Shown here piece after piece: positions 1 through 7,352 of a DNA stretch of 64,000 bases. This DNA comes from CPC320 sp002684375 (GTDB taxonomy: Bacteria > Pseudomonadota > Alphaproteobacteria > Rhodobacterales > Rhodobacteraceae). The first letter of the stretch is position 1. Each line of letters opens with the position of its first letter. A program made the position numbers and the translations under genes. Under the pieces are notes generated by a model. The model had not been told where the DNA came from. It worked only from the letters and a program-made list of their open reading frames with translations, and made no database searches. Location of the stretch: the NCBI GenBank assembly GCA_965662545.1, contig CBFIHZ010000010.1, positions 1-64,000 of the forward strand. Direction: 5' to 3'.

Positions 1-33
1 TCCGTTTGTAATAATCGGCGTGTCATGGTTCAT
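1..33 (-). CDS. 5' end of an unidentified gene downstream of phnW
   Basis: Only the first eleven codons lie in the window (MNHDTPIITNG), starting at an ATG read leftward from position 33. An AAGGAAT ribosome binding site sits just upstream, and the gap to the phnW stop codon is 28 bases, so the two are very likely co-transcribed. In AEP loci the gene after phnW usually encodes the next step, phosphonoacetaldehyde hydrolase (PhnX) or phosphonoacetaldehyde dehydrogenase (PhnY). Eleven residues are too few to choose, so the product is left open. Confidence 0.6.
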   Translation of the reverse strand, partial: MNHDTPIITNG

Positions 34-61
34 TTGGTATTCCTTTTACAAACGGTATCTA

Positions 62-1261
62 TCAAGCAAGCAGACGCTTGCGTTCTTCGAGCGCCGCAGC
101 TGGCGGAGTGCCATCGACGACGCCCATCTCTTGTAGGGCTTGTTGAGCAGCGCTAACCACCTGCCGCATGACGTTTGCGTCCATTTGGCCAATACACCCA
201 ATCCGAAAGCTGTCCAACTCAGTTAGTTTGCCGGGGTAAATAATAAAGCCTTTTTGCTTCATCAGGTCATAAAACTGCCCGAACTTAAACTTTGGGTCGG
301 CAGGGCAGAAAAATGTGACAATGATCGGCGACAGCCAGCGGTCTTTCAACAGCGTTTCCAAGCCCAGCTTGCGCATGCCTTCGACAATGACATCCCGGTT
401 CTCGCGATAGCGTGCGCCTCTTGCTGCGACGCCACCCTCTGCTTTGTGGGCGCGCAACGCCTCGAGAAAGGCTGCGACCACATGCGTTGGCGGAGTATAG
501 CGCCATTGTCCGGTTTTGTTCATATGCGCCCATTGCGCATGTAGGTCGAGACACAGCGAATGCGAGTTGCCCTTGGCGGCTTCTAATGCAGTTTTGCGAG
601 CAATCACAAATCCAAAGCCGGGCACGCCCTCAATGCATTTGTTGGCCGAAGACACCAAAGCTTCAAAGCGGATCTGGTTTGCCTCAAGCGGCAGGGCACC
701 AAAGGCTGACATGCTGTCGATCAGCAGGACGCGACCGGCAGCATAGGTGGCCTGAGAGATCTCTTCGATTGGGTTTAAAATGCCCGAGCTGGTTTCGCAA
801 TGGATCGCAACCACATGGGTGATGGCTGGATCTTGGGCCAGTATCTGTGCGACCATCTCGCCGCGTGGCGGCAGGTAATCGCCCTTATCCAGAACAATGT
901 GATCGCGTTTTAAATATTCCAGTGTTTGTGCCGAGCGTTTTCCATAGGCACCGTTTGCCAGCACCAGAGCTTTACCCGTGGCTGGAACAAACGTTCCCAA
1001 CATCGCTTCGACCGAAAAAGATCCGCTGCCCTGCATTGGCACACAGTCAAAATCCTGTGCACCGTTCCCATCACTGTCATCGATCAACGCCAGAAGTCGG
1101 GTCCGTATTTCTTGCGTCATAGCGCGAAAATCACCATCCCAACTGCCCCAGTCGCGCAGCATTTGTTCTTTTACCTGATAAGATGTGGTCAAGGGGCCCG
1201 GGGTGAGAAGATAGGGTTCTCCCAAGCGGGGGCGTTGTATTTCGGGCGAGCTGGCTTTCAT
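62..1261 (-). CDS. phnW: 2-aminoethylphosphonate--pyruvate transaminase
   Basis: A 399-residue PLP enzyme that moves the amino group of 2-aminoethylphosphonate to pyruvate, giving phosphonoacetaldehyde and alanine. The N-terminal LLTPGPLTTSYQVKEQML block is diagnostic of PhnW within class V aminotransferases. The PLP-contacting aspartate lies in IDSMSAFG (about residue 182) and the Schiff-base lysine in SSANKCIEGVPG (about 208). The frame is open a further 49 codons upstream, but ATG at 1261 is chosen because a GGAG site lies eight bases before it and homology begins there. The protein is some 30 residues longer than typical PhnW, mostly at its ends. It is divergent from the LysR gene, and a further gene follows directly. 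Expression is probably controlled by that LysR protein and AEP. Confidence 0.95.
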   Translation of the reverse strand: MKASSPEIQRPRLGEPYLLTPGPLTTSYQVKEQMLRDWGSWDGDFRAMTQEIRTRLLALIDDSDGNGAQDFDCVPMQGSGSFSVEAMLGTFVPATGKALVLANGAYGKRSAQTLEYLKRDHIVLDKGDYLPPRGEMVAQILAQDPAITHVVAIHCETSSGILNPIEEISQATYAAGRVLLIDSMSAFGALPLEANQIRFEALVSSANKCIEGVPGFGFVIARKTALEAAKGNSHSLCLDLHAQWAHMNKTGQWRYTPPTHVVAAFLEALRAHKAEGGVAARGARYRENRDVIVEGMRKLGLETLLKDRWLSPIIVTFFCPADPKFKFGQFYDLMKQKGFIIYPGKLTELDSFRIGCIGQMDANVMRQVVSAAQQALQEMGVVDGTPPAAALEERKRLLA

Positions 1262-1329
1262 CACGACACTCCAACGGGGTTGTTTGGTGCGAGCAATGCA
1301 CAATCTCTGGACATATGTAAAATTGCTAT

Positions 1330-1357
1330 TATAGATTAATCCATAAATATGACTTAT
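1330..1357. promoter_or_regulatory. Dyad symmetries between phnW and lysR, likely LysR operator
   Basis: The 117-base divergent intergenic region holds two adjacent inverted repeats. TATAGATTAATCCATA at 1330-1345 is palindromic at 14 of 16 positions around GATTAATC. It is followed by ATAA-N7-TTAT at 1343-1357. LysR proteins normally bind AT-rich dyads between their own gene and a divergent target, so this is the natural operator. The binding itself is inferred. Confidence 0.5.
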
Positions 1358-1378
1358 ATATGATAAGCAGGGTCCCAG

Positions 1379-2272
1379 ATGCGTTACAGTCAATTGCGGG
1401 CGTTTCACTTTGTGGCGCTCAAAGGCGGGTTTTCAAGGGCAGCAGCAGCCATGCACATCACCCAGCCGGGGGTGTCTGAACAGGTGCGTAAATTAGAGCA
1501 GGATTATGATGTACTATTGTTCAATCGCGAACGTAAAGTGATTGCTCTGACACAGGCAGGCGAGCAGCTTTTTTTATTGACCAAACAGTTTTTTGAAATT
1601 GAGCAACACATTGATGAATATCTTTCTGAGGCCCGCACCGAGATGGATGGCCGTATTCGAATCATTGCGGACTCGGCGCGTCATGTGACCCAGATTTTAG
1701 CCGAATTTCGCAAACGCTATCCCAAAGTGCATGTTTTACTTCAATCGGGCAATTCGGAAGATGTTGTGGACAGACTCAGGTCTTATGATGCAGAGATCGG
1801 GGTTCTAGGTGGCCTGTCCCCGGGGGCCGATATTGAAACGCTAGACTTGGGAAAAACACAGATACTTGCTTTTGCCGGCAAAGGGGTGGTGCCGATTGGT
1901 ACCAAGCGCATGCGCCTTGAAGATCTGGCTCATTTTCCGCTGGTGTTTCGAGAGGCTGGTTCAAAAACCCGCGAAAATATCGAGCGAGAAGCTCAGAGGC
2001 AGGGGGTTGTTCTGTCCCCGGTTATCGAAGCCGAAGGACGTGAGGCAATGCGTGAGGTTGTTGCCTCTGGCGCTGGAATCGGCTTTGTGTCGCAAGCCGA
2101 ACTTGGTGATGATCAGCGTTTGATACCGATCGAATTGGAGGGCGTTGACCTGCACATGAGTGAAACCATCGCCTTTCTGGGCCAACGCAGAGATTTACGC
2201 ATTATTCGTGCGTTCACAGGGGTTGTGCAGGACTTGTTGAGCAGTAACGGAACTGTGCAGGACTTGGGCTAG
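1379..2272 (+). CDS. LysR regulator of aminoethylphosphonate catabolism
   Basis: A 297-residue LysR-type regulator. Residues 1-60 form the winged helix-turn-helix (QLRAFHFVALKGGFSRAAA, then a TQPGVSEQVRKLE recognition helix); a type-2 periplasmic-binding-like effector domain runs from about 90 to 290. The LysR group linked to aminoethylphosphonate catabolism has this start and this neighbourhood. It lies between phnW (divergent) and the AEP transporter (convergent), so it probably senses AEP or phosphonoacetaldehyde and activates both leftward units. Its TAG stop and the stop of the permease gene on the other strand share one CTAG at 2269-2272. No strong Shine-Dalgarno is visible, as is common for autoregulated LysR genes. 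Confidence 0.85.
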   Translation: MRYSQLRAFHFVALKGGFSRAAAAMHITQPGVSEQVRKLEQDYDVLLFNRERKVIALTQAGEQLFLLTKQFFEIEQHIDEYLSEARTEMDGRIRIIADSARHVTQILAEFRKRYPKVHVLLQSGNSEDVVDRLRSYDAEIGVLGGLSPGADIETLDLGKTQILAFAGKGVVPIGTKRMRLEDLAHFPLVFREAGSKTRENIEREAQRQGVVLSPVIEAEGREAMREVVASGAGIGFVSQAELGDDQRLIPIELEGVDLHMSETIAFLGQRRDLRIIRAFTGVVQDLLSSNGTVQDLG

Positions 2273-4290
2273 CGTTGCCGCCAGGCTTGTGTGCGCTTCA
2301 AAAGCCTTTTGGATACAAGCAGATGCAGAATCCGTGCGGCTGCATTGGTATAGAAAATCATCATACCCATCGCCGCTGCCGGTGCGATGTCACCGGCATC
2401 ATCCATGTTGAGCACCGCAATCGAGGCCAGCGCTGTCTTTGGCGAATACAGAAAAACCACAGCCGAGACCGTCGTCATTGCATTGACAAACAGATAGATT
2501 GAGATGTCCAGAATCGCGGGCATACAGACCGGGACCGTGACCCTCGAGAACAGCTTCAACGTTGGCTGTTTGAGCGAGGCAGAAACGGATTCGAACTCGC
2601 GGTCCATTTGTTTCAGCGCCGTCACCGCCGTGAGATGGGATACTGTGTAAAAATGGGTTACGGTACAGACCACCAAGATCGCCATCGTGCCATAGATCGT
2701 ATTAAGCGGGTTTTCGGGGTTGTTGAAAAAGAAAATATAGGCCAGCCCCAACACCATGCCGGGGATCGCCATTGGAAGCATGGCGAACATCTGGAATATT
2801 GCGCGGCCGGTGCGAAAGCCGTTTGACTTATCGACCAGATACGCCCCGAAAAACACCACTGACGTGCCGATAATAGCGGTCAAAATAGCCAGTTTGATTG
2901 AGTTATAATACGCGCCCCATCCGCCGCCGTCCATTTTGTCGAACTGATAGTTGTTCAGGCTCAGGCTCAGGTCATAGGGCCAGAATTTAATCAGCGCGGC
3001 AAACTGGCAGATGGCCAGAATCCCAACCACAAACAGGGCAACCACACTACAATAGATCAGGAAAAAATTATCGGTTTTGGCATTGGGCGTCGGTGCATAG
3101 GGCACCGATCTCGCGGTCAATAGCGCCACTTGTTTGCTTTGCACAAGCCGGTCGATGGCAAAGGCCAAAATAGCCGGAATGATCAGCACCACCGAGACAA
3201 CCGCGCCCATCTCGAAATTCTGTTGCCCGATGACCTGTTTATAGATGTCGACGGCGAGCACGTTGAACTGGCCGCCGATGACTTTGGGCAGGCCGAAATC
3301 GGTGATCACCAAGTTGAACACGACGAAAGCCGCTGAAATCAGCCCATAGCGGGCGCCGGGGATGGTCACTCTCCAAAAGGTGCGCCACGGCGAGGCCTTG
3401 AGTGACACCGCGGCTTCATAGAGCCGCGCATCCGAGATGGCCAGCGCCGTCGAAATTATTAAAAATGCATGAGGAAAGGTGAAAAAGACCGATCCGATGA
3501 CGATGCCAATCGGGCCGTAAATGCTGGCGCCAAACATCAGTTCTTTCAGAATGCCCTGCGCCCCGAACAGATAGACCAGCGCAATGCCGGGCAACAGCGA
3601 CGGCACAAGAATGGGGGCCATGGCAATCAATCTAAACAGCCCTTTGAACCGCATGCAACTGCGGTTCAGCGCATAGGCAAACCAAAACGCCAGCGTGACG
3701 GTAATGATGGTGCTGATCACCGAGATCATTAGCGAATTTTTGATCGAATTGAAGAGGGCCGGCGTTGAAAAATAATTGACAAAATTGTCAATCCCGGTGG
3801 ATTTAACCGGTCTGAGTTGCACTCTGCGGAAGGTGTTGCTGTCCAATTCATACCAGTTGGTATCGTCTTTCAGAGCCGAGCCGACAAGAAACCGCCCCCC
3901 GTCATCAAGATTGCGAATTCGGTACATAACTGGACTGCGAAAGCTGAAGTCTGGGAAAAATTTTGTCACCCCAAGCCGTCCACCAGAACCGGTGCTCAGA
4001 TCATCTTGCGGCACTGCCTCGATCTGGTTATTGTGGTCGGCCAGCGTAAAGGCGGGGGTATTAAATTTCCCAGATTCGTCACTGACCTGAACTTCATATT
4101 GTGCCAATTCGATCTGGTAGGTCGAGAAGGATTTTGAAAACATTGCATAGAGCGGCATCACCAATGTGATCACCAGATAAAGCGCAATTACCATCATGCC
4201 GCCGCGCATCAAAATGTCATCACGGCTAAGCTTGCCTTTGACCACGGGGCCAACTGGCAGTGTGTCAGGGGTGGTTTGTAGCAGGTTCAT
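2269..4290 (-). CDS. aepW: Fused double permease of the 2-aminoethylphosphonate ABC transporter
   Basis: A 673-residue inner-membrane protein with two binding-protein-dependent permease domains in one chain, like other fused AEP transporter permeases. The first membrane helix is near residues 30-52. A periplasmic segment of about 120 residues (55-180) follows, then the first permease half (about 185-385) and the second (about 410-665). Each half has an EAA-type loop, for example LYEAAVSLKASPWRTFWRVT and EFESVSASLKQPTLKLFSRV. The long periplasmic insert makes the chain longer than most fused AEP permeases. ATG at 4290 overlaps the TGA of the ATPase gene by four bases. The aepX/aepV/aepW naming follows recent usage for marine AEP transporters and is tentative; older annotation uses phnU or phnV-like names. 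Confidence 0.85.
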   Translation of the reverse strand: MNLLQTTPDTLPVGPVVKGKLSRDDILMRGGMMVIALYLVITLVMPLYAMFSKSFSTYQIELAQYEVQVSDESGKFNTPAFTLADHNNQIEAVPQDDLSTGSGGRLGVTKFFPDFSFRSPVMYRIRNLDDGGRFLVGSALKDDTNWYELDSNTFRRVQLRPVKSTGIDNFVNYFSTPALFNSIKNSLMISVISTIITVTLAFWFAYALNRSCMRFKGLFRLIAMAPILVPSLLPGIALVYLFGAQGILKELMFGASIYGPIGIVIGSVFFTFPHAFLIISTALAISDARLYEAAVSLKASPWRTFWRVTIPGARYGLISAAFVVFNLVITDFGLPKVIGGQFNVLAVDIYKQVIGQQNFEMGAVVSVVLIIPAILAFAIDRLVQSKQVALLTARSVPYAPTPNAKTDNFFLIYCSVVALFVVGILAICQFAALIKFWPYDLSLSLNNYQFDKMDGGGWGAYYNSIKLAILTAIIGTSVVFFGAYLVDKSNGFRTGRAIFQMFAMLPMAIPGMVLGLAYIFFFNNPENPLNTIYGTMAILVVCTVTHFYTVSHLTAVTALKQMDREFESVSASLKQPTLKLFSRVTVPVCMPAILDISIYLFVNAMTTVSAVVFLYSPKTALASIAVLNMDDAGDIAPAAAMGMMIFYTNAAARILHLLVSKRLLKRTQAWRQR

Positions 4291-5462
4291 GCCTGACCTA
4301 CCGATGCCTGATCCAACAGCGGGGCAAAGGCCAGCAGATGTGCTGAGGGAAGCTCGATGGTTACTGTCTGCTCACAGCGCAAGTCCAGCCGCCGGACTGC
4401 ATTGATCGAGAAATCCGCGATGATTATGTTGGTGCCAAAAGCATCGCTGTGTAACCGACAGCGCCAGAACGAGCCGAGAAACTCCATTTCTGTGAGGCGC
4501 GCCTGAAACAGATTGTCCTGACTGGTAGAGGGGGTGTCGACGCCAGAGTCAGCAACTGAGGTTTCCGGCTGGGTGGCACCATGGGGAACTATATCCTCTG
4601 GGCGGATGGCGATGATGATGTCACTGCCTTGTGGGAAATCATGCTCAACACAGCTTAAAGCTGTGGAGCCGACTGTCACTTGATCGGGGGTCTTGGCAAG
4701 ACCGCGCAGTTGATTCATCTCACCAATAAAATCAGCGACAAATAGGGTGGAAGGCGTGCAATAAACCTCGGTCGGGGTGCCGACTTGTTCGACGCTGCCA
4801 TGGTTCATCACCACGATCCGGTCGGCCATCGAGAGCGCCTCTTCCTGATCATGGGTGACCATCACGGTTGTGATGCCCAGCTTTTGTTGCAGCGTCTTGA
4901 TTTCGTGGCGCAGATGCACCCGCACTTTGGCGTCAAGCGCCGAGAGAGGTTCATCAAGCAGCAACAGACCCGGGCTGGTGGCGATGGCGCGCGCCAGCGC
5001 AATGCGCTGTTGCTGGCCACCCGACAATTGTGCCGGATACTTCTTGGCTTGTTCGGTCAGACCGACAAGGCGCAGCAATTCTACCACACGATTGGAAATC
5101 TCTGGTTTGCTGCGGCCGGCGTTTTCCAGTCCGAAGGCAATATTTTGCTCGATTGTCAGGTTCGGAAACAGAGCATATGATTGAAACACAATTCCGTAAT
5201 CACGCTCTGAAGGGGGCAGGTTCGAAATGTCTTTGCCGCCTTGCGCAACCTGACCCTTGGTTTGCAAGTCCAATCCAGCAATTGCCCGTAAAAGCGTGGT
5301 TTTACCGCATCCTGACGGCCCGAGAAAGCAGACAAATTCGCCCTCCTTGATGTCAAGCGAGACGTCTTTCAGGGCTAGAAAATTGCCAAAAGCTTTCCAG
5401 ATATTCTCAATTTTCAAATAAGTAGGTTTCGGATCTGTTTTTAGGGCGGCGAGGTGGTTCAC
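4287..5462 (-). CDS. aepV: ATPase of the 2-aminoethylphosphonate ABC transporter
   Basis: A 391-residue ABC ATPase of the spermidine/iron-uptake type. It has a Walker A motif GPSGCGKTT (about residue 50), a Q-loop in VFQSYALFPN, the signature LSGGQQQRIALARA, Walker B LLLLDEPLSALD and the switch histidine in VMVTHDQEEA. A C-terminal TOBE-like domain starts at about residue 260. The start codon is GTG at 5462, preceded by a good AGGAAG site; no ATG lies nearby upstream. The gene is separated from the binding-protein gene by 155 bases with a strong hairpin, and overlaps the permease gene by four bases. It powers uptake of AEP by the neighbouring binding protein and permease. Confidence 0.88.
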   Translation of the reverse strand: MNHLAALKTDPKPTYLKIENIWKAFGNFLALKDVSLDIKEGEFVCFLGPSGCGKTTLLRAIAGLDLQTKGQVAQGGKDISNLPPSERDYGIVFQSYALFPNLTIEQNIAFGLENAGRSKPEISNRVVELLRLVGLTEQAKKYPAQLSGGQQQRIALARAIATSPGLLLLDEPLSALDAKVRVHLRHEIKTLQQKLGITTVMVTHDQEEALSMADRIVVMNHGSVEQVGTPTEVYCTPSTLFVADFIGEMNQLRGLAKTPDQVTVGSTALSCVEHDFPQGSDIIIAIRPEDIVPHGATQPETSVADSGVDTPSTSQDNLFQARLTEMEFLGSFWRCRLHSDAFGTNIIIADFSINAVRRLDLRCEQTVTIELPSAHLLAFAPLLDQASVGQA

Positions 5463-5583
5463 GGAAAACTTCCTTCATACAACGCAACAGGGCCAGTGGA
5501 TCGGTCATTAATCAACCTGTGGCTTTGAGTGTTCAACAAAATCAGGATGGTGAGACATCGATCTTGTTGCAGGGATAATGTAA

Positions 5584-5609
5584 ACGCAGGGGCGGTAAAA
5601 CCCCTGCGT
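5584..5609 (-). other. Intercistronic hairpin after the AEP-binding-protein gene
   Basis: A perfect nine-base-pair stem, ACGCAGGGG / CCCCTGCGT with an eight-base loop, lies nine bases beyond the stop codon of the binding-protein gene and before the ATPase gene. There is no uridine tract directly after it. Such stems after binding-protein genes usually protect the upstream message from 3' decay, or partly terminate, so that the binding protein is made in excess. Confidence 0.65.
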
Positions 5610-5617
5610 CAAGACAT

Positions 5618-6637
5618 TTATTTAGGATCGGACTTTCCGTCGTACCGCGACTGCCACTCGTCCAGAATTCTTGCACGGTTATTGGCGGCGAACTCGAAAT
5701 CATTCGGAATCATCGCGTCGATCAAACCCTCGGGGAAGAATTCAACCGGTTTGGCAACCCCGGGATAGGCGACAACCGCATAGCCTTGGTTGTACATCTC
5801 GTTGGCTTCGCGTGTGACAGAAAAATCGACCAGTTTCTGAGCGGCTTCAAGATAGGCCGTACCTGCAACAATTGCTGTGGCTTCCATGTCCCAACCAACG
5901 CCTTCGGAGGGCACAATAATATCAAGTGGCGCTCCTGCAGCTTTGGATTTTGCCCCGCGAAAAGCAAAGGATACCCCGATTGGTATTTCGCCGGCGGCTG
6001 CCAGTTTGCAAGGTTTTGATCCCGAATGGGTATAGCGCGCAATATTTTCATGCAGCGCATCCATATAGGCCCAGCCACCTTCTTCACCAAATATCTGCAA
6101 CCAGCTTGAAACGTCCAAAAACCCGGTGCCGGAAGAGTTCGGGTTCGGCATGATGATATGGCCGGCATATTGTGGGTCTGTCAGATCTTGCCAAGATGTC
6201 GGTGGTGTCAGACCAGCTTTGCCAGCTTCGACGGTGTTATAGCAAACCGCCGCCACCCATGCGTCCATTCCGACCCAGGCCGGTGGGTTATCGCCGTCAA
6301 CGAACTTGCTATCCAAGTTTTCAACACCGGCAGGTTTATAGGCCTCAAGCATGCCTTCCGCTTTCAGTAACAACAGCGAAGTTCCAGCCAGACCCCAAAC
6401 GACATCAGCCTGCGGGTTGTCCCGCTCTGCCAGCAGTTTGGCTGTGATGATGCCTGTTGAATCGCGCACCCAATTGATTGTGATATCAGGATGGCTTTCA
6501 TTGAACTTTGCTGCATAACGGCTAAGGTCCTCAGCCTCGACTGCTGTATAGACGGTCAATTCGGTCTCTGCCATCAAGGACGTGGCGAAGAGGGCGCTGG
6601 TGGCCAGTGATGTCAAAATTGATGATCTTAGTTTCAT
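5618..6637 (-). CDS. aepX: Periplasmic 2-aminoethylphosphonate-binding protein
   Basis: A 339-residue type-2 periplasmic binding protein of the AEP/iron group. The first 23 residues are a Sec signal peptide (MKLRSSILTSLATSALFATSLMA, cut before ETELTVY). The mature chain has features of the AEP-binding family: ELTVYTAVEAEDL, an RDSTGIITAKLLAE loop, an ADVVWGLAGTSLL segment and a GWDMEATAIVAGT region. ATG at 6637 has an AGGAG site at good spacing. It is the first gene of the leftward transporter unit, and 715 bases of gene-free sequence lie upstream. The ligand is assigned from family resemblance together with the adjacent phnW. Confidence 0.88.
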   Translation of the reverse strand: MKLRSSILTSLATSALFATSLMAETELTVYTAVEAEDLSRYAAKFNESHPDITINWVRDSTGIITAKLLAERDNPQADVVWGLAGTSLLLLKAEGMLEAYKPAGVENLDSKFVDGDNPPAWVGMDAWVAAVCYNTVEAGKAGLTPPTSWQDLTDPQYAGHIIMPNPNSSGTGFLDVSSWLQIFGEEGGWAYMDALHENIARYTHSGSKPCKLAAAGEIPIGVSFAFRGAKSKAAGAPLDIIVPSEGVGWDMEATAIVAGTAYLEAAQKLVDFSVTREANEMYNQGYAVVAYPGVAKPVEFFPEGLIDAMIPNDFEFAANNRARILDEWQSRYDGKSDPK

Positions 6638-6697
6638 ATTTTTCTCCTATTGCAGTTGTTATACGCCAAGTGAGTCGAGTCAGGTGGCGGTCAGAAG

Positions 6698-6719
6698 TGT
6701 AACAAAACAGAGTGTTACA
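6698..6719. promoter_or_regulatory. Inverted repeat upstream of aepX
   Basis: TGTAAC-N10-GTTACA forms a perfect six-base inverted repeat 61-82 bases before the aepX start codon. The same bases also read as an imperfect direct repeat, GTGTAAC and GTGTTAC, 15 bases apart. The spacing does not fit a standard Pho box (11-base period), so it is better treated as an operator for an unidentified regulator, possibly the LysR protein. Confidence 0.4.
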
Positions 6720-6796
6720 TGTCCTGAGGCCAAATGATATGGTATTAAATTTTATAGTAATATCGGTGCAGCTTATTTTTTTGATGAAATCAGGCT

Positions 6797-6832
6797 AGTT
6801 TTTATTAATTGACTCGTCAATCAATAAAAACT
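6797..6832. promoter_or_regulatory. Long AT-rich inverted repeat upstream of aepX
   Basis: Two 16-base arms, AGTTTTTATTAATTGA and TCAATCAATAAAAACT, match at 15 of 16 positions around a CTCG centre. It lies about 160 bases upstream of aepX with no gene reading into it on either side, so a terminator is unlikely. It may be a regulator site, a site of DNA bending, or the relic of an element end. Confidence 0.45.
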
Positions 6833-7318
6833 TTATTTGTGATTTTTGTGACTTGTAGGTGTCTTCGATGCATTTCAACGCCAATTCCGTGGACCAATTT
6901 TGAGTGACTTCCTTGGAGGGTGTTACTCAGCAGTCCAACAAAATGAGTCTATGATCTGTTCTAGTAGGAAATTTTATTCATTACTATCAGCGGCCTATAA
7001 GGATTAGGTTGTGCAGTATGACCAACCGCGCCTAAACAGAACAATCAGCTGCCTATAATCCTGGATAGGATAGGAAAGGCTGAACACAATGCGTGCAACG
7101 GGTAATTCGAGATAGCGGTTTTTACCGAGAGCGCCGTTTATGGAGTCATACCCCCCGTATATTTCCGTGGTTGACTCTAGTCGGAAATGTGCGGTGCAAT
7201 TACTTTTTTACTGGTTCATATCTGGGCAATTAGCGGCGGCTTCTACCCGTCTATCCGCCTAGATCACCCAGATCGCGCGGTCTTTTACGCAGGACGATGT
7301 AAGCGGGTTTGCCATTGT

Positions 7319-7345
7319 GAAAAACGCCCCGATTTCTGGGGGTTG
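7319..7345 (-). terminator. Weak terminator after the codA operon
   Basis: Read leftward, eleven bases after the codA stop codon, there is CCCC-CAGAAATC-GGGG followed by CGTTTTT. The stem is only four or five base pairs, but the uridine run and its position at the end of a five-gene unit support an intrinsic terminator. Confidence 0.4.
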
Positions 7346-7352
7346 TCGTGGT

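Larger units (their letters stand above)
6638..7352. other. 715-base intergenic region upstream of aepX
   Basis: No convincing gene is seen on either strand; the 81-codon frame at 7187-7432 runs into codA on the other strand and has no family resemblance. The left part is AT-rich and should contain the aepX promoter and the two dyads listed separately. The right part holds the likely 3' end of the codA operon. The middle, about 6850-7300, shows nothing I recognise. Confidence 0.6.

Noticed and set aside
6697..6719. Pho box upstream of aepX
   Set aside because: The repeated GTGTAAC/GTGTTAC units are 15 bases apart, not 11, and do not fit the CTGTCAT consensus.
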